Notes: a model not told the origin generated them from the letters alone. DNA of 51,908 nucleotides from JAPUME01 sp964605715 (GCA_964605715.1 CAZSDV010000006.1:1-51908); one strand, 5' to 3'. Shown: positions 26,961 to 36,833, numbered from the stretch's first letter. Translations and numbers: made by a program.

Positions 26961-28087
26961 TCCAACAAGAAAAAGTCCCAGAAGGTACATTTCTCGACAC
27001 TGACGAGATCGTTATCAATATGGGTCCGCAGCACCCCTCCACTCATGGAGTATTCCGTGTCATATTGAAGCTTGACGGTGAGAAAGTTATTGGGTCGGAA
27101 TGCGTTATTGGCTATCTTCATCGTGGCGTAGAAAAGATTGCTGAAAATCGCACTTACCCGCAGTTTACTCCTTATACGGATCGCATGGATTACGTGGCCG
27201 CAGTCTCAAATGGCCTGGGTTATTGTGAAGCGATCGAGAAGCTCCAGGGCGTTGAGGTTCCTTCACGTGCAAAGTATGTTCGGACTATTTTGACTGAACT
27301 ACAACGAATTGCCAGCCATTTACTCTGGCTTGGAACCCACGCCCTTGATATAGGGGCCATGACACCCTTGTTTTATACATTCCGTGAAAGGGAAGAAATC
27401 CTTAAGATCTTTGAAAATTACGCGGGCGCGCGTCTAACAACTCATGCTTTTCGTATCGGCGGACTCCAGTATGAAACTTACGATGGTTTTGAAAAGCAAG
27501 TAAGGAAGTTTTGCGCTGAAATTGATCGTAGGGTAGATGAATATGAAAAATTATTGACCGGAAATCGGATTTGGGTAGGGCGTACAAAAGGAATTGGTAT
27601 CTTGAAAGCCGAAGATGCCATCAAGCTCGGTGTCTCCGGGCCTGTTTTGCGTGGCTCTGGCGTTTCCTGGGATCTTCGCAAGGCACAACCTTATGAAGCT
27701 TATCCTGAGCTAGATTTTGATATCCCGGTTGGGGAAAATGGTGACACTTTCGATCGATACATTGTCCGGTTACAGGAAATCCGACAGTCACGACGGATCC
27801 TGATCCAGGCGGTAAACCAGCTTCCAACTGGGCCAATCATGGGAAGGGTTCCTAGAGTTCTTAAGCCTCCGGTAGGAGAAATCTATCACTCTATCGAAGC
27901 CCCTAAGGGCGAGCTTGGATATTACGTTGTTAGCGATGGAACAACTCATCCATACCGCGTGCGCATTCGCCCTCCTTCATTCATTAATCTCCAGGCTTTT
28001 GATCAGATGATTCGAGGTCACTTGGTGGCAGACGTTGTGGCGATAATTGGCACCATCGATATCGTATTAGGTGAAGTGGATCGTTAA
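26957..28087 (+). CDS. nuoD: NADH-quinone oxidoreductase subunit D (cluster 1)
   Basis: A 376-residue 49-kDa subunit that with NuoB forms the quinone site. HPSTHGV and DRMDY carry the His and Tyr that contact the quinone headgroup in characterised complex I. GYLHRGVEKIAENRTY resembles, from memory, the cyanobacterial-type NdhH form rather than the HTGIEK form seen in cluster 2. The C-terminus DIVLGEVDR is canonical, so the protein is complete. It starts at GTG, overlapping nuoC by 4 bases. Its partner NuoB is not encoded next to it. Confidence 0.95.
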   Translation: MIQQEKVPEGTFLDTDEIVINMGPQHPSTHGVFRVILKLDGEKVIGSECVIGYLHRGVEKIAENRTYPQFTPYTDRMDYVAAVSNGLGYCEAIEKLQGVEVPSRAKYVRTILTELQRIASHLLWLGTHALDIGAMTPLFYTFREREEILKIFENYAGARLTTHAFRIGGLQYETYDGFEKQVRKFCAEIDRRVDEYEKLLTGNRIWVGRTKGIGILKAEDAIKLGVSGPVLRGSGVSWDLRKAQPYEAYPELDFDIPVGENGDTFDRYIVRLQEIRQSRRILIQAVNQLPTGPIMGRVPRVLKPPVGEIYHSIEAPKGELGYYVVSDGTTHPYRVRIRPPSFINLQAFDQMIRGHLVADVVAIIGTIDIVLGEVDR

Positions 28088-28175
28088 CTATTGAAGATAC
28101 AACTCCCAACTCTCCCGAAGTGGGTACGGTAGAGTAATACTAAAGAAAAAGAAGTGTCCAACCTGAGACCATAAA

Positions 28176-29194
28176 ATGGTGGAAATACTAGAAAAACTTC
28201 AAGGGGAGCACCCGTACCTGTTTGCTACGGGCCAAATCGCAACTGTCTTTTTAGTGCTGTCACTGATGGTAGCTTACATGGTGTACATGGAACGAAAAGT
28301 TGTGGCCTTTATTCAGGTGAGGTTGGGACCAATGCGCGTGGGTCCCTGGGGCTTGTTACAGCCAATTGCTGACGGATTGAAGTTGATTCTTAAGGAAGAT
28401 ATTGTTCCTAAAAATGCAGACAAGTGGGTTTTTCTCTTAGCGCCAGTTATTACCGTTGCTCCAGCCTTTATTGTTTTCTCAGTGATTCCCTTTGGGGATT
28501 CAACTGTGTTCCGTATTACAGATCTGAATATAGGTGTCCTTTTTGTGTTGGCAGTTGGTTCANNNNNNNNNNGGGATGGGCATCTAATAGCCACTACCCT
28601 TTGCTTGGAGCTCTGCGATCAACGGCGCAAATGGTTAGCTACGAAGTAGCCCTAGGAATGTCCATTATCGGTGTTTTGGTAATTTCTAATTCACTTAGCC
28701 TTGTCGAGATAGTTCGCCAGCAGCAGGCAATGGGTATCTGGAATGTTTTTGTGCAGCCTGTCGGATTTTTTGTTTTTCTGGTTGCGGCTGGGGCAGAGAC
28801 GAATCGTGCCCCATTTGACCTTCCAGAGGCGGAATCGGAGATAGTGGCTGGCTTTCATACCGAATACAGTGGATTTCGTTTTGCACTGTTTTTTATGGCC
28901 GAGTACACCAGCATGATACTTGTGTCGGCTCTCTGCGTCACTTTATTTCTAGGAGGGTGGTTGCCCCCTTTTCCGAATGTAGAATTTTTTAACTTTCTGT
29001 ATCATGTTCCCGGTGTTATCTGGTTTCTCCTGAAGTGTTATGTATTTCTTTATTCCTACATTTGGATACGAGGAACCTTTCCTCGTTACCGCTATGATCA
29101 GTTGATGAAACTAGGGTGGCACTACTTAATCCCACTAGCCATTGCCAACATCTTGGTTACCGGGCTTGTTGTTGCCCTTTTAGGTGAAATATAA
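28176..29194 (+). CDS. nuoH: NADH-quinone oxidoreductase subunit H (cluster 1, interrupted by a gap)
   Basis: The membrane-arm heel subunit that lines the quinone channel. Left of the Ns: VYMERKVVAFIQVRLGPMRVGP. Right of them, in another frame: GWASNSHYPLLGALRSTAQMVSYE, FDLPEAESEIVAGFHTEY and a C-terminus with IRGTFPRYRYDQLMKLGW. Alignment by eye with the second NuoH here shows that nine residues, of the SLGVYGIVLAG type, are missing between S and GW, i.e. about 26 bases where 10 Ns are placed. The frameshift is therefore a gap-size artefact, not a mutation. NuoI, which usually follows, is absent. Confidence 0.92.
28563..28572. other. Scaffold gap (10 N) inside nuoH
   Basis: The frame changes across the Ns. 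By comparison with the paralogous NuoH at 43.2-44.3 kb, the missing sequence should be about 26 bases encoding a segment like LGVYGIVLA. Confidence 0.93.
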
Positions 29195-29235
29195 ATTTAT
29201 GAGATCTCAATCAAGAAATAAGAGATAGTCAACGA

Positions 29236-29778
29236 ATGGAACTGACGAATATTGCGTTTTTCGTTCTTGCTGCAATAACGCTGTCATCTGCGATCATGGC
29301 AATAACCCGGCGCAGTGCTGTGCACAGTGCAATCTTCCTCACCATAACGCTTCTTTCGGTCGGTGGCATCTTTTTGCTGATGCATGCCGAGTTCCTCTTT
29401 GCTGTCCAGGTCATATTGTACGTTGGTGGAATAATGGTGCTTTTCCTGTTCGTGATTATGTTGGTAAATCTTGAACAATCGGAAAAGCAACCTCGCTTCA
29501 ATCGTCAATGGTGGATTGCACTTGCGGCCGTGGTAGCGTTGGGTGCTGAATGGGGGTATATCCTTCATCGTGGCCAGGATAGCTTTGGGATTGAAGCAAC
29601 AGCAGCAATAGTTGCCGCTGAAGTGAATTCTAGCACGGAGGCAACTCTCATAGGGAACACGGAGCAGATCGGAAATGTTCTTTTCAGGGAGTATATGTTG
29701 CCTTTTGAAATTGCCTCACTCTTGCTGTTAGTGGCAATGGTCGGTGCGGTCGTCATGGCCAAAAGGACTCTCGAATGA
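29236..29778 (+). CDS. nuoJ: NADH-quinone oxidoreductase subunit J (cluster 1)
   Basis: A 180-residue hydrophobic membrane-arm subunit. The conserved block LLMHAEFLFAVQVILYVGGIMVLFLFVIMLVNL is the NuoJ TM3 region involved in the open/closed transition of complex I. A polar loop separates this from the last helix (ASLLLLVAMVGAVVMAKR). Its stop overlaps the nuoK start (ATGA). It directly follows nuoH, in the slot where nuoI would normally intervene. Confidence 0.92.
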   Translation: MELTNIAFFVLAAITLSSAIMAITRRSAVHSAIFLTITLLSVGGIFLLMHAEFLFAVQVILYVGGIMVLFLFVIMLVNLEQSEKQPRFNRQWWIALAAVVALGAEWGYILHRGQDSFGIEATAAIVAAEVNSSTEATLIGNTEQIGNVLFREYMLPFEIASLLLLVAMVGAVVMAKRTLE

Positions 29779-30077
29779 TTCCAGTTCACTATTATTTATT
29801 CCTGGGAATGGCGTTGTTCACGGTTGGTGTAATCGGCGTGCTAACTCGTCGGAACGCAGTAATCGTCCTTATGTCAATCGAATTAATCTTAAATGCGGTA
29901 AATATTAATCTGATTGCCTTTTCGCAAATGTACAATACGGTTCATGGCCAAGTATTTGCTATTTTTGTGATCACCGTCGCGGCAGCCGAGGCAGCCGTTG
30001 GGCTCGGTATCCTAATTGCCTTATTTCGCAACCGTGAGACCGTAAATGTTGACGACATGGATCTTCTGAAGTGGTAG
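29775..30077 (+). CDS. nuoK: NADH-quinone oxidoreductase subunit K (cluster 1)
   Basis: A 100-residue, three-helix MnhC-like subunit. The two membrane glutamates essential for proton transfer are visible in LMSIELILNAVN and AAAEAAVGLGI, corresponding to E36 and E72 in Escherichia coli NuoK. The length is exactly typical. It overlaps nuoJ by 4 bases. Confidence 0.95.
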   Translation: MIPVHYYLFLGMALFTVGVIGVLTRRNAVIVLMSIELILNAVNINLIAFSQMYNTVHGQVFAIFVITVAAAEAAVGLGILIALFRNRETVNVDDMDLLKW

Positions 30078-30121
30078 CGGCATCAAAAAAACTGATTGAA
30101 CTAGCAAGTCGCTGTTAACTT

Positions 30122-32167
30122 ATGAACACTTTTCTTGAAAATATTTGGCTTGTGCCCGCCCTCCCAATATTGGGGGCAATGATCCAGCTATTCCTGGGAA
30201 AGCGCCTTACAAATAGTCAGATATCAATCATTTCTGTGGGACTCCCAGGGCTTTCTTTTTTCTGGGCTGTAGGAAGTTTTTTTGGGCTGATTGGCCATCC
30301 TAATCACATTTTTGAAAAAGTTCTTTATACGTGGCTTCCAGCGGGTCCTTTTCGTTTGACGGATGGAACGCTTGGGGACTTGAGCGTGGATATAGGATTT
30401 TATCTTGACCCGCTTTCAGCGGTGATGATGCTTGTAGTTACTGGGGTGGGATTTCTGATTCATGTTTATTCAATGGGCTACATGGCGAATGAAGATGGCT
30501 ACTACCGGTATTTTGGCTACCTAAATTTGTTCATGTTTTCTATGCTGACATTAATCTTATCGAATAATTACCTTATGATGTTCATTGGATGGGAGGGCGT
30601 TGGTCTCTGTTCATATCTGCTAATAGGTTTTTATTTTGCCAGGAAGTCAGCTTCTGATGCTGGTAAAAAAGCATTTATTGTGAATCGCATTGGCGATGCA
30701 GGTTTCCTGCTAGGAGTAATGCTGATAGCGGTCACCTTTGGAACATTGAACTTTAACGACGTAACTGGGGTGGTTCGTGATGGGGCTCAGAGTGGACAGT
30801 TTCAAGTAGGGGATGGAGTTTTTGTTGCCATTTGCCTGCTATTGTTCATAGGAGCAATAGGGAAGTCAGCACAAATCCCACTGTACGTTTGGCTTCCAGA
30901 CGCAATGGAGGGGCCTACTCCTGTCAGCGCTCTGATTCACGCGGCGACCATGGTAACGGCAGGTGTTTATATGGTGGCGCGTTCAAATGCCCTCTATGTA
31001 TTGGCTCCTTCGGCACTATTACTGGTGGCTATTGTCGGTGCTTTGACTGCAATTTTTGCAGGTTTGATTGGTCTAGTTCAAAATGATATCAAAAGGGTAC
31101 TTGCTTATTCGACTGTCAGTCAGCTTGGTTACATGTTTTTGGCGTGCGGTGTCGGAGCTTTTACAGCGGGAATTTTTCATCTTACGACGCATGCTTTTTT
31201 CAAGGCGCTGTTGTTTCTTGGATCTGGCAGTGTAATTCATGCTATGAGCGGTGAGCAGGATATGAGTAAAATGGGGGGCCTTAAAAACAAGATTCCTATT
31301 ACCTATTGGACCATGGGTCTTGCCACACTTGCGATTGCGGGTATTCCGCCACTTGCTGGTTTTGTTAGTAAAGACGAGATCCTCTGGAGTTCGTTTGCCG
31401 GGCCGTGGGGCTATAAACCTTTGTGGGTAGTTGGGGTTGCAACAGCCGGCTTAACAGCCTTCTACATGTTTCGTCTTTTGTTTATGACTTTTTGGGGAGA
31501 GCGGCGATATTCAGATGAAGTTAGTAGGCACCTGCATGAATCTCCAAAATCTATGCTGATCCCGCTTTGTGTCCTTGCTGCTCTCTCGGTTATTGGTGGA
31601 TTTATGGGCTGGCCAGTGGTTCTTGGTGGGGTTAACCATCTCGAGCATTTCCTTGCCCCCGTTTTTGAAAACCCGATTGTTCCTGAGCTACATCATTACG
31701 CCCACAGCGTTGAATATGGCCTAATGGCACTTTCTGTTGGGGTTGCCGCGCTAGGGATTTATTTTGCATATTCTTTCTATGTCAAAAATCCTGAAATTCC
31801 TGGACGGCTAACAAGCTCCCTTCACGCCAGTCACTCTATTTTGCTTAATAAGTTTTATGTAGACCAGTTGTATGATGCGCTTTTTATAAATCGTATAAAA
31901 AATCTTGGGAACGGTTTTTCAATGCTTGATTCGAAAGTGGTAGACGGAGGAGTTAACGGTTCAGCGTGGTTAACACGGATAATAGCCAAGGCTTCAGGCC
32001 GTTGGGATGTTTGGGTGATCGATGGGCTGGTTAACTTGACAGCATTTGTGGTGCGCTTAATGAGTTACCCTGTGCGATTGGTGCAGACTGGGTTGGTCCA
32101 GAGCTATGCATTGCTGATTATTTTTGGATTATTTTGTTTTGTTGCCTATTATCTCGTTCGTGGTTGA
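30122..32167 (+). CDS. nuoL: NADH-quinone oxidoreductase subunit L (cluster 1)
   Basis: A 681-residue antiporter-like subunit of the distal membrane arm. Canonical segments are DPLSAVMMLVVTGVGFLIHVYS, MFIGWEGVGLCSYLLIGFYF, KKAFIVNRIGDAGFLLG, GKSAQIPLYVWLPDAMEGPT, PVSALIHAATMVTAGVYM and KRVLAYSTVSQLGYMFLACG. The last ~170 residues include the lateral-helix region after KFYVDQLYDALF. About 40 residues longer than the copy at 40.5-42.4 kb, mainly in loops. Confidence 0.95.
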   Translation: MNTFLENIWLVPALPILGAMIQLFLGKRLTNSQISIISVGLPGLSFFWAVGSFFGLIGHPNHIFEKVLYTWLPAGPFRLTDGTLGDLSVDIGFYLDPLSAVMMLVVTGVGFLIHVYSMGYMANEDGYYRYFGYLNLFMFSMLTLILSNNYLMMFIGWEGVGLCSYLLIGFYFARKSASDAGKKAFIVNRIGDAGFLLGVMLIAVTFGTLNFNDVTGVVRDGAQSGQFQVGDGVFVAICLLLFIGAIGKSAQIPLYVWLPDAMEGPTPVSALIHAATMVTAGVYMVARSNALYVLAPSALLLVAIVGALTAIFAGLIGLVQNDIKRVLAYSTVSQLGYMFLACGVGAFTAGIFHLTTHAFFKALLFLGSGSVIHAMSGEQDMSKMGGLKNKIPITYWTMGLATLAIAGIPPLAGFVSKDEILWSSFAGPWGYKPLWVVGVATAGLTAFYMFRLLFMTFWGERRYSDEVSRHLHESPKSMLIPLCVLAALSVIGGFMGWPVVLGGVNHLEHFLAPVFENPIVPELHHYAHSVEYGLMALSVGVAALGIYFAYSFYVKNPEIPGRLTSSLHASHSILLNKFYVDQLYDALFINRIKNLGNGFSMLDSKVVDGGVNGSAWLTRIIAKASGRWDVWVIDGLVNLTAFVVRLMSYPVRLVQTGLVQSYALLIIFGLFCFVAYYLVRG

Positions 32168-32207
32168 TTGAGATAGCTTTTAACCGGATTCAGATTCGAG
32201 GTTGTTT

Positions 32208-33941
32208 ATGGATTTCTATCATGATCATATTTTGACGATTATCCTGCTTACGCCGTTAGTGGGGGTGCTAGCTCTGTTTCTAGTCCCCTCCGAAAACAAG
32301 AACGCAATCCGGTGGGTTGGGAATATTACTACTTTTCTTGGCTTCCTGATTTCTCTGCCGTTGGCATTCTGGTTTTCTAAGGAAAGCTCTTCGGAGGTCT
32401 TCAGATTCGTGGAGAAAGCGGATTGGATTCCCTCTATTGGCGCCCAATACCATTTGGGAGTTGATGGTATCAGCTTCCTGATGGTGATGATGACTACGGT
32501 ACTTGGATTTTTGGCAACCCTCTCCTCTTGGTCAGCTATTAAAAATCGCGCAAAGGAGTACTATGCCTTTTTTCTTGTTTTGCAAACAGGAATGCTTGGC
32601 GTTTTCATGGCACTTGACTTTTTCCTTTTCTATGTCTTCTGGGAAGTAATGCTTGTGCCGATGTATTTTATTATTGGTGTATGGGGTGGCTCGAGGAAGC
32701 TTTACGCTGCCATTAAATTCTTCCTCTACACACTGACCGGATCTGTCCTTTTGTTACTTGGTATTCTGGCCCTCTACTTTCGGTTCCATTCTGATACAGG
32801 AAACCTTACCTTCGATATTTTGCAGTTCATGCAACATGATTGGCCGTTCGACCTGCAATTCTGGGTTTTTTGGGCATTCTTTGTTGGATTTGCCATTAAA
32901 GTTCCAATGTTTCCATTTCATACTTGGCTGCCGGATGCACACGTTCAAGCCCCCACTGCAGGCTCAGTTATCTTGGCTGGAGTTTTGCTTAAGATGGGAA
33001 CATATGGCTTTCTCCGGTTTAACCTCTCCATGCTGCCTGAGGCAAGTTCCGATCCATGGATTGTGAACGTGATGATTACGTTGTCGATTATTGCCATTAT
33101 CTACGGTGCATTAGTTTCGCTGATGCAACGGGACATGAAGAAACTTATCGCGTATTCCTCAGTTAGCCATCTAGGGTTCTGTACTCTGGGAATCTTCGCT
33201 CTCAATTTTCATGGAATCAGCGGCAGTGTGATTCAACAAATTAACCATGGGATCTCAACTGGGGCGCTTTTTTTGATTGTGGGGCTGATATATGAGCGAC
33301 GGCACACGCGAGAAATTAAGGAGTTTGGAGGTATTTCTAATGTTATGCCTATCTATGCCACCATTTTCCTGATTATTACAATGTCATCAATTGGTATGCC
33401 TGCGTTGAATGGCTTTATTGGCGAGTTCACCATTTTGCAGGGAGCTTTCCAGGTAAACAAAATCTGGGCTGTATGGGCTGTGGCAGGTATTATACTAGGT
33501 GCGGCTTACATGCTTTGGCTCTATCAGCGCACCATGTTTGGGGCTTGCGATAACCCTAAAAATAAGGTGCTAAAAGATTTAAACTTAAGAGAATTTGCAA
33601 CCCTTGCACCCTTAGTCGTGTGGGCTTTCTGGATTGGGCTTTATCCTAAGCCTTATTTTGAAGTTTTGGAGCCTGCTGTCACTAACATTGTTCAGCGAGT
33701 CAATCCAGATCTATCCAAGGCAAAGAGAGTTGAGGTAGGCAAGGGCCTATCTTTGCCGTCGAAGGGCATGGAAGCTAAATCTATAAATAATAAAATTCAT
33801 ATTGAAAAGGTTGAAAATCCAGCATGGAACACCCTTGATGATTCTGGGTTCAGGTATCCTGCGATTCGTTCACCCTTAATGTCAAATGAACTGATGCCAA
33901 ATTTTAAAAGCTTCAACAAAACATCACCTTCAGATTTATAG
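32208..33941 (+). CDS. nuoM: NADH-quinone oxidoreductase subunit M (cluster 1), with C-terminal extension
   Basis: A ~577-residue antiporter-like subunit. Typical segments are YHLGVDGISFLMVMMTT, FYVFWEVMLVPMYFIIGVWGG, KVPMFPFHTWLPDAHVQAPT and KKLIAYSSVSHLGFC. After the last helix there is a hydrophilic tail of about 80 residues (from ~VNPDLSKAKRVEVG) not usual in NuoM and only partly matched in the paralogue. ATG 32208 is chosen because GAGG lies 6 bases upstream; a TTG at 32202 would add two residues. Confidence 0.94.
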   Translation: MDFYHDHILTIILLTPLVGVLALFLVPSENKNAIRWVGNITTFLGFLISLPLAFWFSKESSSEVFRFVEKADWIPSIGAQYHLGVDGISFLMVMMTTVLGFLATLSSWSAIKNRAKEYYAFFLVLQTGMLGVFMALDFFLFYVFWEVMLVPMYFIIGVWGGSRKLYAAIKFFLYTLTGSVLLLLGILALYFRFHSDTGNLTFDILQFMQHDWPFDLQFWVFWAFFVGFAIKVPMFPFHTWLPDAHVQAPTAGSVILAGVLLKMGTYGFLRFNLSMLPEASSDPWIVNVMITLSIIAIIYGALVSLMQRDMKKLIAYSSVSHLGFCTLGIFALNFHGISGSVIQQINHGISTGALFLIVGLIYERRHTREIKEFGGISNVMPIYATIFLIITMSSIGMPALNGFIGEFTILQGAFQVNKIWAVWAVAGIILGAAYMLWLYQRTMFGACDNPKNKVLKDLNLREFATLAPLVVWAFWIGLYPKPYFEVLEPAVTNIVQRVNPDLSKAKRVEVGKGLSLPSKGMEAKSINNKIHIEKVENPAWNTLDDSGFRYPAIRSPLMSNELMPNFKSFNKTSPSDL

Positions 33942-33953
33942 AGAATTATCTTT

Positions 33954-35429
33954 ATGTGGACCGAATTTTTCCGTTTCGAAGATTTTGTTGCTATCAAGCC
34001 GGAGATCATACTGTCTTTGTTTGCAGTCGGAATTCTGATTACTGACTTCATGCTTGCAAAAAAAGATAAATATTTGAATGCTATTACTGCCCTAGTTGGA
34101 TTGGCATTTGCGGGTACTGCGGTTGTTGTCGATTGGATGCGAAGGGGTGGCCTTCCTTACCATGGGTTTGGGGGGGCAATCGTTAATGATGACTTTTTCA
34201 CTTATTTTAGTTTGATCTTTATTATTTCTACAGCTCTAGTTGTCTTGGTTTCGGTAAAGTATCTGGAGATTGAGGGGGCGCATTATGGCGAGTACTATGC
34301 GCTGCTACTTTTTTCAGTGGTTGGAATGATGTTTTTAGCATGCGGGACCGATCTTATTGTTTTGTTTATTTCCTTAGAGTTAATGGCAATATCTGGCTAT
34401 ATTCTTGCTGGCTTTCTACGCCAGGAGGCGCGCTCAAACGAAGCTGCATTGAAGTATTTCCTCCTTGGAGCTTTCTCTTCGGGAATTTTACTTTATGGAA
34501 TGTCTCTCCTTTTTGGCTTAAGTGGATCGACACAAATTAATATTATTTCCGAACAACTCACTAAAATTTCATCGAATGGTCCAATTGTTTGGTTAGCCAT
34601 GGCTACTATTGCGGTTGGGATTTTTTTTAAGGTTGCTGCTGCACCTTTTCATCAGTGGACCCCGGATGTCTATGAGGGTGCGCCAACGACAATCACCGCC
34701 TTCATGTCAGTGGCGCCGAAGGCTGGAGCCTTTGCATTACTAATGCGCATGTTTCTGGACTGCATCTGGCCCTTGCATCCAGATTGGAAGATATTTGTCA
34801 TAGCAGTTGCAGTTATTACTATGACTGTTGGCAATCTTGCCGCATTGACGCAAGACAACGTTAAGCGCTTACTGGCCTACTCTTCAATTGCGCATGTTGG
34901 GTATATCCTCCTGGGTTTGGTAGCAGCCGCGGAAGGCAGTAGCACAGGGTTACAAGGTATGGCGATCTATCTGCTCGTCTATGCTTTTATGAATATGGGA
35001 GCATTCGCTATTATTATTTCCTTGCGCCAGAAAGATTGTACTGGTGAAAAAGTTGATGACCTTTCAGGCCTTTTCGTGAGATCCCCTGGGTGTGCATTTT
35101 TAATGCTGATCTTCCTACTCTCTCTTGCTGGGATTCCACCGACCGCAGGTTTTATTGGAAAATATTTTATCTTTCTGGCTCTAATTGAAACTGGCTACTA
35201 CACATTAGCTGTGGTTGCGGTACTCTACGTTGTTGTGGCCCTCTACTACTATTTCCGTATTGTTGTGGCAATGTTCATGAAGCCAAGCCCTGATGGCAGG
35301 GAACTCTCTGTATCCCCTGGAACATGGGTGGCACTGGCCGTTACGACAATTTTGACGTTGGGTATCGGCATTCTCCCGAATTGGGTGATTCTGAAAGCAG
35401 AGCAGGCTGTGCGCCCATTTATCCAGTAA
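33954..35429 (+). CDS. nuoN: NADH-quinone oxidoreductase subunit N (cluster 1)
   Basis: A 491-residue antiporter-like subunit nearest the heel of the membrane arm. Segments such as LFISLELMAISGYILAGF, EAALKYFLLGAFSSGILLYG, KVAAAPFHQWTPDVYEGAPT, KRLLAYSSIAHVGYILLG and FLLSLAGIPPTAGFIGKYF are canonical. It ends the first complex I set; the ATP synthase accessory gene begins 6 bases after its stop, so nuo and atp genes may be co-transcribed. Confidence 0.95.
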   Translation: MWTEFFRFEDFVAIKPEIILSLFAVGILITDFMLAKKDKYLNAITALVGLAFAGTAVVVDWMRRGGLPYHGFGGAIVNDDFFTYFSLIFIISTALVVLVSVKYLEIEGAHYGEYYALLLFSVVGMMFLACGTDLIVLFISLELMAISGYILAGFLRQEARSNEAALKYFLLGAFSSGILLYGMSLLFGLSGSTQINIISEQLTKISSNGPIVWLAMATIAVGIFFKVAAAPFHQWTPDVYEGAPTTITAFMSVAPKAGAFALLMRMFLDCIWPLHPDWKIFVIAVAVITMTVGNLAALTQDNVKRLLAYSSIAHVGYILLGLVAAAEGSSTGLQGMAIYLLVYAFMNMGAFAIIISLRQKDCTGEKVDDLSGLFVRSPGCAFLMLIFLLSLAGIPPTAGFIGKYFIFLALIETGYYTLAVVAVLYVVVALYYYFRIVVAMFMKPSPDGRELSVSPGTWVALAVTTILTLGIGILPNWVILKAEQAVRPFIQ

Positions 35430-35434
35430 CGTCG

Positions 35435-35704
35435 GTGATAAAAACTGCAGTGAAGCTTTCAGGAGAAAATTATCGCGGACTATGGATTAAGGTTGGGCTC
35501 TACTCCAGCCTGGGCTTAATTCTTCCTGCCTCAGCTTTGGGGGGATTTGGCCTTGGGTGGCTAGTGGACACCGGCTTCAGGACAGATCCTATATTTTCAA
35601 TTCTGTTTTGCATGCTTGGAGCAGGTGGTGGGTTGGTGGAGTTGCTTAGATTGCTCAAAAGGTTTGAGGGAAAGAAAAATCAAAATGTTAATCTCGAAAA
35701 TTGA
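35435..35704 (+). CDS. atpZ: AtpZ-like F0F1 accessory protein
   Basis: An 89-residue protein with two predicted membrane helices (SSLGLILPASALGGFGLGWLV and IFSILFCMLGAGGGLVELL) separated by DTGFRTDP, the pattern of the AtpZ/AtpI-like small proteins encoded in front of ATP synthase a and c genes. GTG 35435 is taken as start because the nuoN stop is at 35429; GTG 35450 is also possible. It overlaps the next gene by 20 bases. AtpZ partners AtpI and is implicated in c-ring assembly and cation handling. Confidence 0.7.
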   Translation: MIKTAVKLSGENYRGLWIKVGLYSSLGLILPASALGGFGLGWLVDTGFRTDPIFSILFCMLGAGGGLVELLRLLKRFEGKKNQNVNLEN

Positions 35705-36086
35705 TATTAACCCGCTTTGGTTCGGTGAGGCTTACTGGTTGCGTTGGATGGGCGTTGTGGCCTTGGTCTCTGTCTGTGGGGTATTTGGTCGATGGGGAGC
35801 GGAGAGAGCGGTGGCGTTTACCTTGGGGGCAACGGCTGGAGTATTGACTTTCCACTGGCTTCATAAGGGAATCGTAATGGTTCTCGATAATCCATCGAAA
35901 CCTCCCCCCAAAAGCCTAGGCGTAAGAGCTTTTATTCGCTATCCATTAATTCTTGGACTTATCGTGTTAGTTTTCTCGACTGAGTTGCTGCCCGTCATGG
36001 GGGTTGTTGCTGGGTTGTTCGTGCCTGCGGCAGGGATACTTGCAGCATCGGTAGGACAGTTATTCGTTGATTTGGGGAGGCGTTAA
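35685..36086 (+). CDS. atpI: AtpI-like ATP synthase subunit I
   Basis: A ~133-residue membrane protein with four hydrophobic segments (for example WMGVVALVSVCGVFG, AFTLGATAGVLTFHWL, YPLILGLIVLVFSTELL and GLFVPAAGILAASVG), as in the ATP-synt_I family. Its sequence is poorly conserved, so the call rests on size, topology and position between atpZ and atpB. ATG 35685 is used; it overlaps the end of atpZ. The atpB gene follows 3 bases after its stop. Confidence 0.7.
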   Translation: MLISKIDINPLWFGEAYWLRWMGVVALVSVCGVFGRWGAERAVAFTLGATAGVLTFHWLHKGIVMVLDNPSKPPPKSLGVRAFIRYPLILGLIVLVFSTELLPVMGVVAGLFVPAAGILAASVGQLFVDLGRR

Positions 36087-36089
36087 GAT

Positions 36090-36833
36090 TTGGAACACGT
36101 AGCTGATCCACTGTGGTTTACGATCTTATTGAACAAGCTACTTGCTGACCCGGTGACAGCCGGTCTTGCTTTGCTGGGAATGCAGGCGGAGCATCCTCTA
36201 GCTCCGATCCCTGATCACGTTGCGATGCAAGTTTTGGTCTTGCTAATCCTTTTTGCAACGGCAATCATTCTCCGGCGTCAACTCTCAGTAACTAAACCAG
36301 GAAATTTCCAACAGATAATGGAGGTTGTTGTTCAGTTTATCGCCAGCATGCTTAAGGAAATGGCTGGGAATGGAAGCCGCAGGTACGTAGCGCTAGTGGG
36401 GAGCTTAGGATTGTTCGTTGCGGCCTGTAATGTTATTGGCATTATTCCTGGTTTTGGATCTCCGACCACTGAAAACACAGCGACAACTGGGTGTGCGCTA
36501 GTTGCATTTCTTTATTATCATTTTCATGGTGTGAGGGTTCATGGAATATTTAAGTACTTAAAGCATTTCCTTGGCCCTGTTGTGGCGATGAGCTTAATAA
36601 TGGTTGTAGTTGAGACGGTTAGCCACTTTGCACGAATCCTTTCGTTGTCAGCTCGTCTCTGGGCAAATATGAATGTAAGCACGCAACTTGAGCATGTGTT
36701 TGCAGGTCTTGTCCCTATTGGTATTCCTGTAATTTTTATGGGTCTTCACCTTTTTGTCTCGCTTCTTCAAGCATATATATTTATGCTGATGTCGACAGTT
36801 TACCTTGGAGCTGCTGCAACTGAAGAGCATTAG
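36090..36833 (+). CDS. atpB: F0F1 ATP synthase subunit a
   Basis: A 247-residue membrane subunit that forms the proton half-channels against the c-ring. The helix with the essential arginine reads LSLSARLWANMN, corresponding to the SLxxRLFGNM region of other a subunits. GIIPGFGSPTENT-like sequence (residues ~112-125) is typical. The start is TTG, with GGGAGG 9 bases upstream (36075-36080). It is followed by a 137-base spacer with a structured element and then atpE. Confidence 0.93.
   Translation: MEHVADPLWFTILLNKLLADPVTAGLALLGMQAEHPLAPIPDHVAMQVLVLLILFATAIILRRQLSVTKPGNFQQIMEVVVQFIASMLKEMAGNGSRRYVALVGSLGLFVAACNVIGIIPGFGSPTTENTATTGCALVAFLYYHFHGVRVHGIFKYLKHFLGPVVAMSLIMVVVETVSHFARILSLSARLWANMNVSTQLEHVFAGLVPIGIPVIFMGLHLFVSLLQAYIFMLMSTVYLGAAATEEH

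Noticed and set aside
26349..35429. Possibility that cluster 1 is a membrane-bound hydrogenase or Mrp antiporter
   Set aside because: NuoD has the quinone-site HPSTHGV and DRMDY motifs and no hydrogenase nickel cysteines, and full H, J, K, L, M and N genes are in nuo order.
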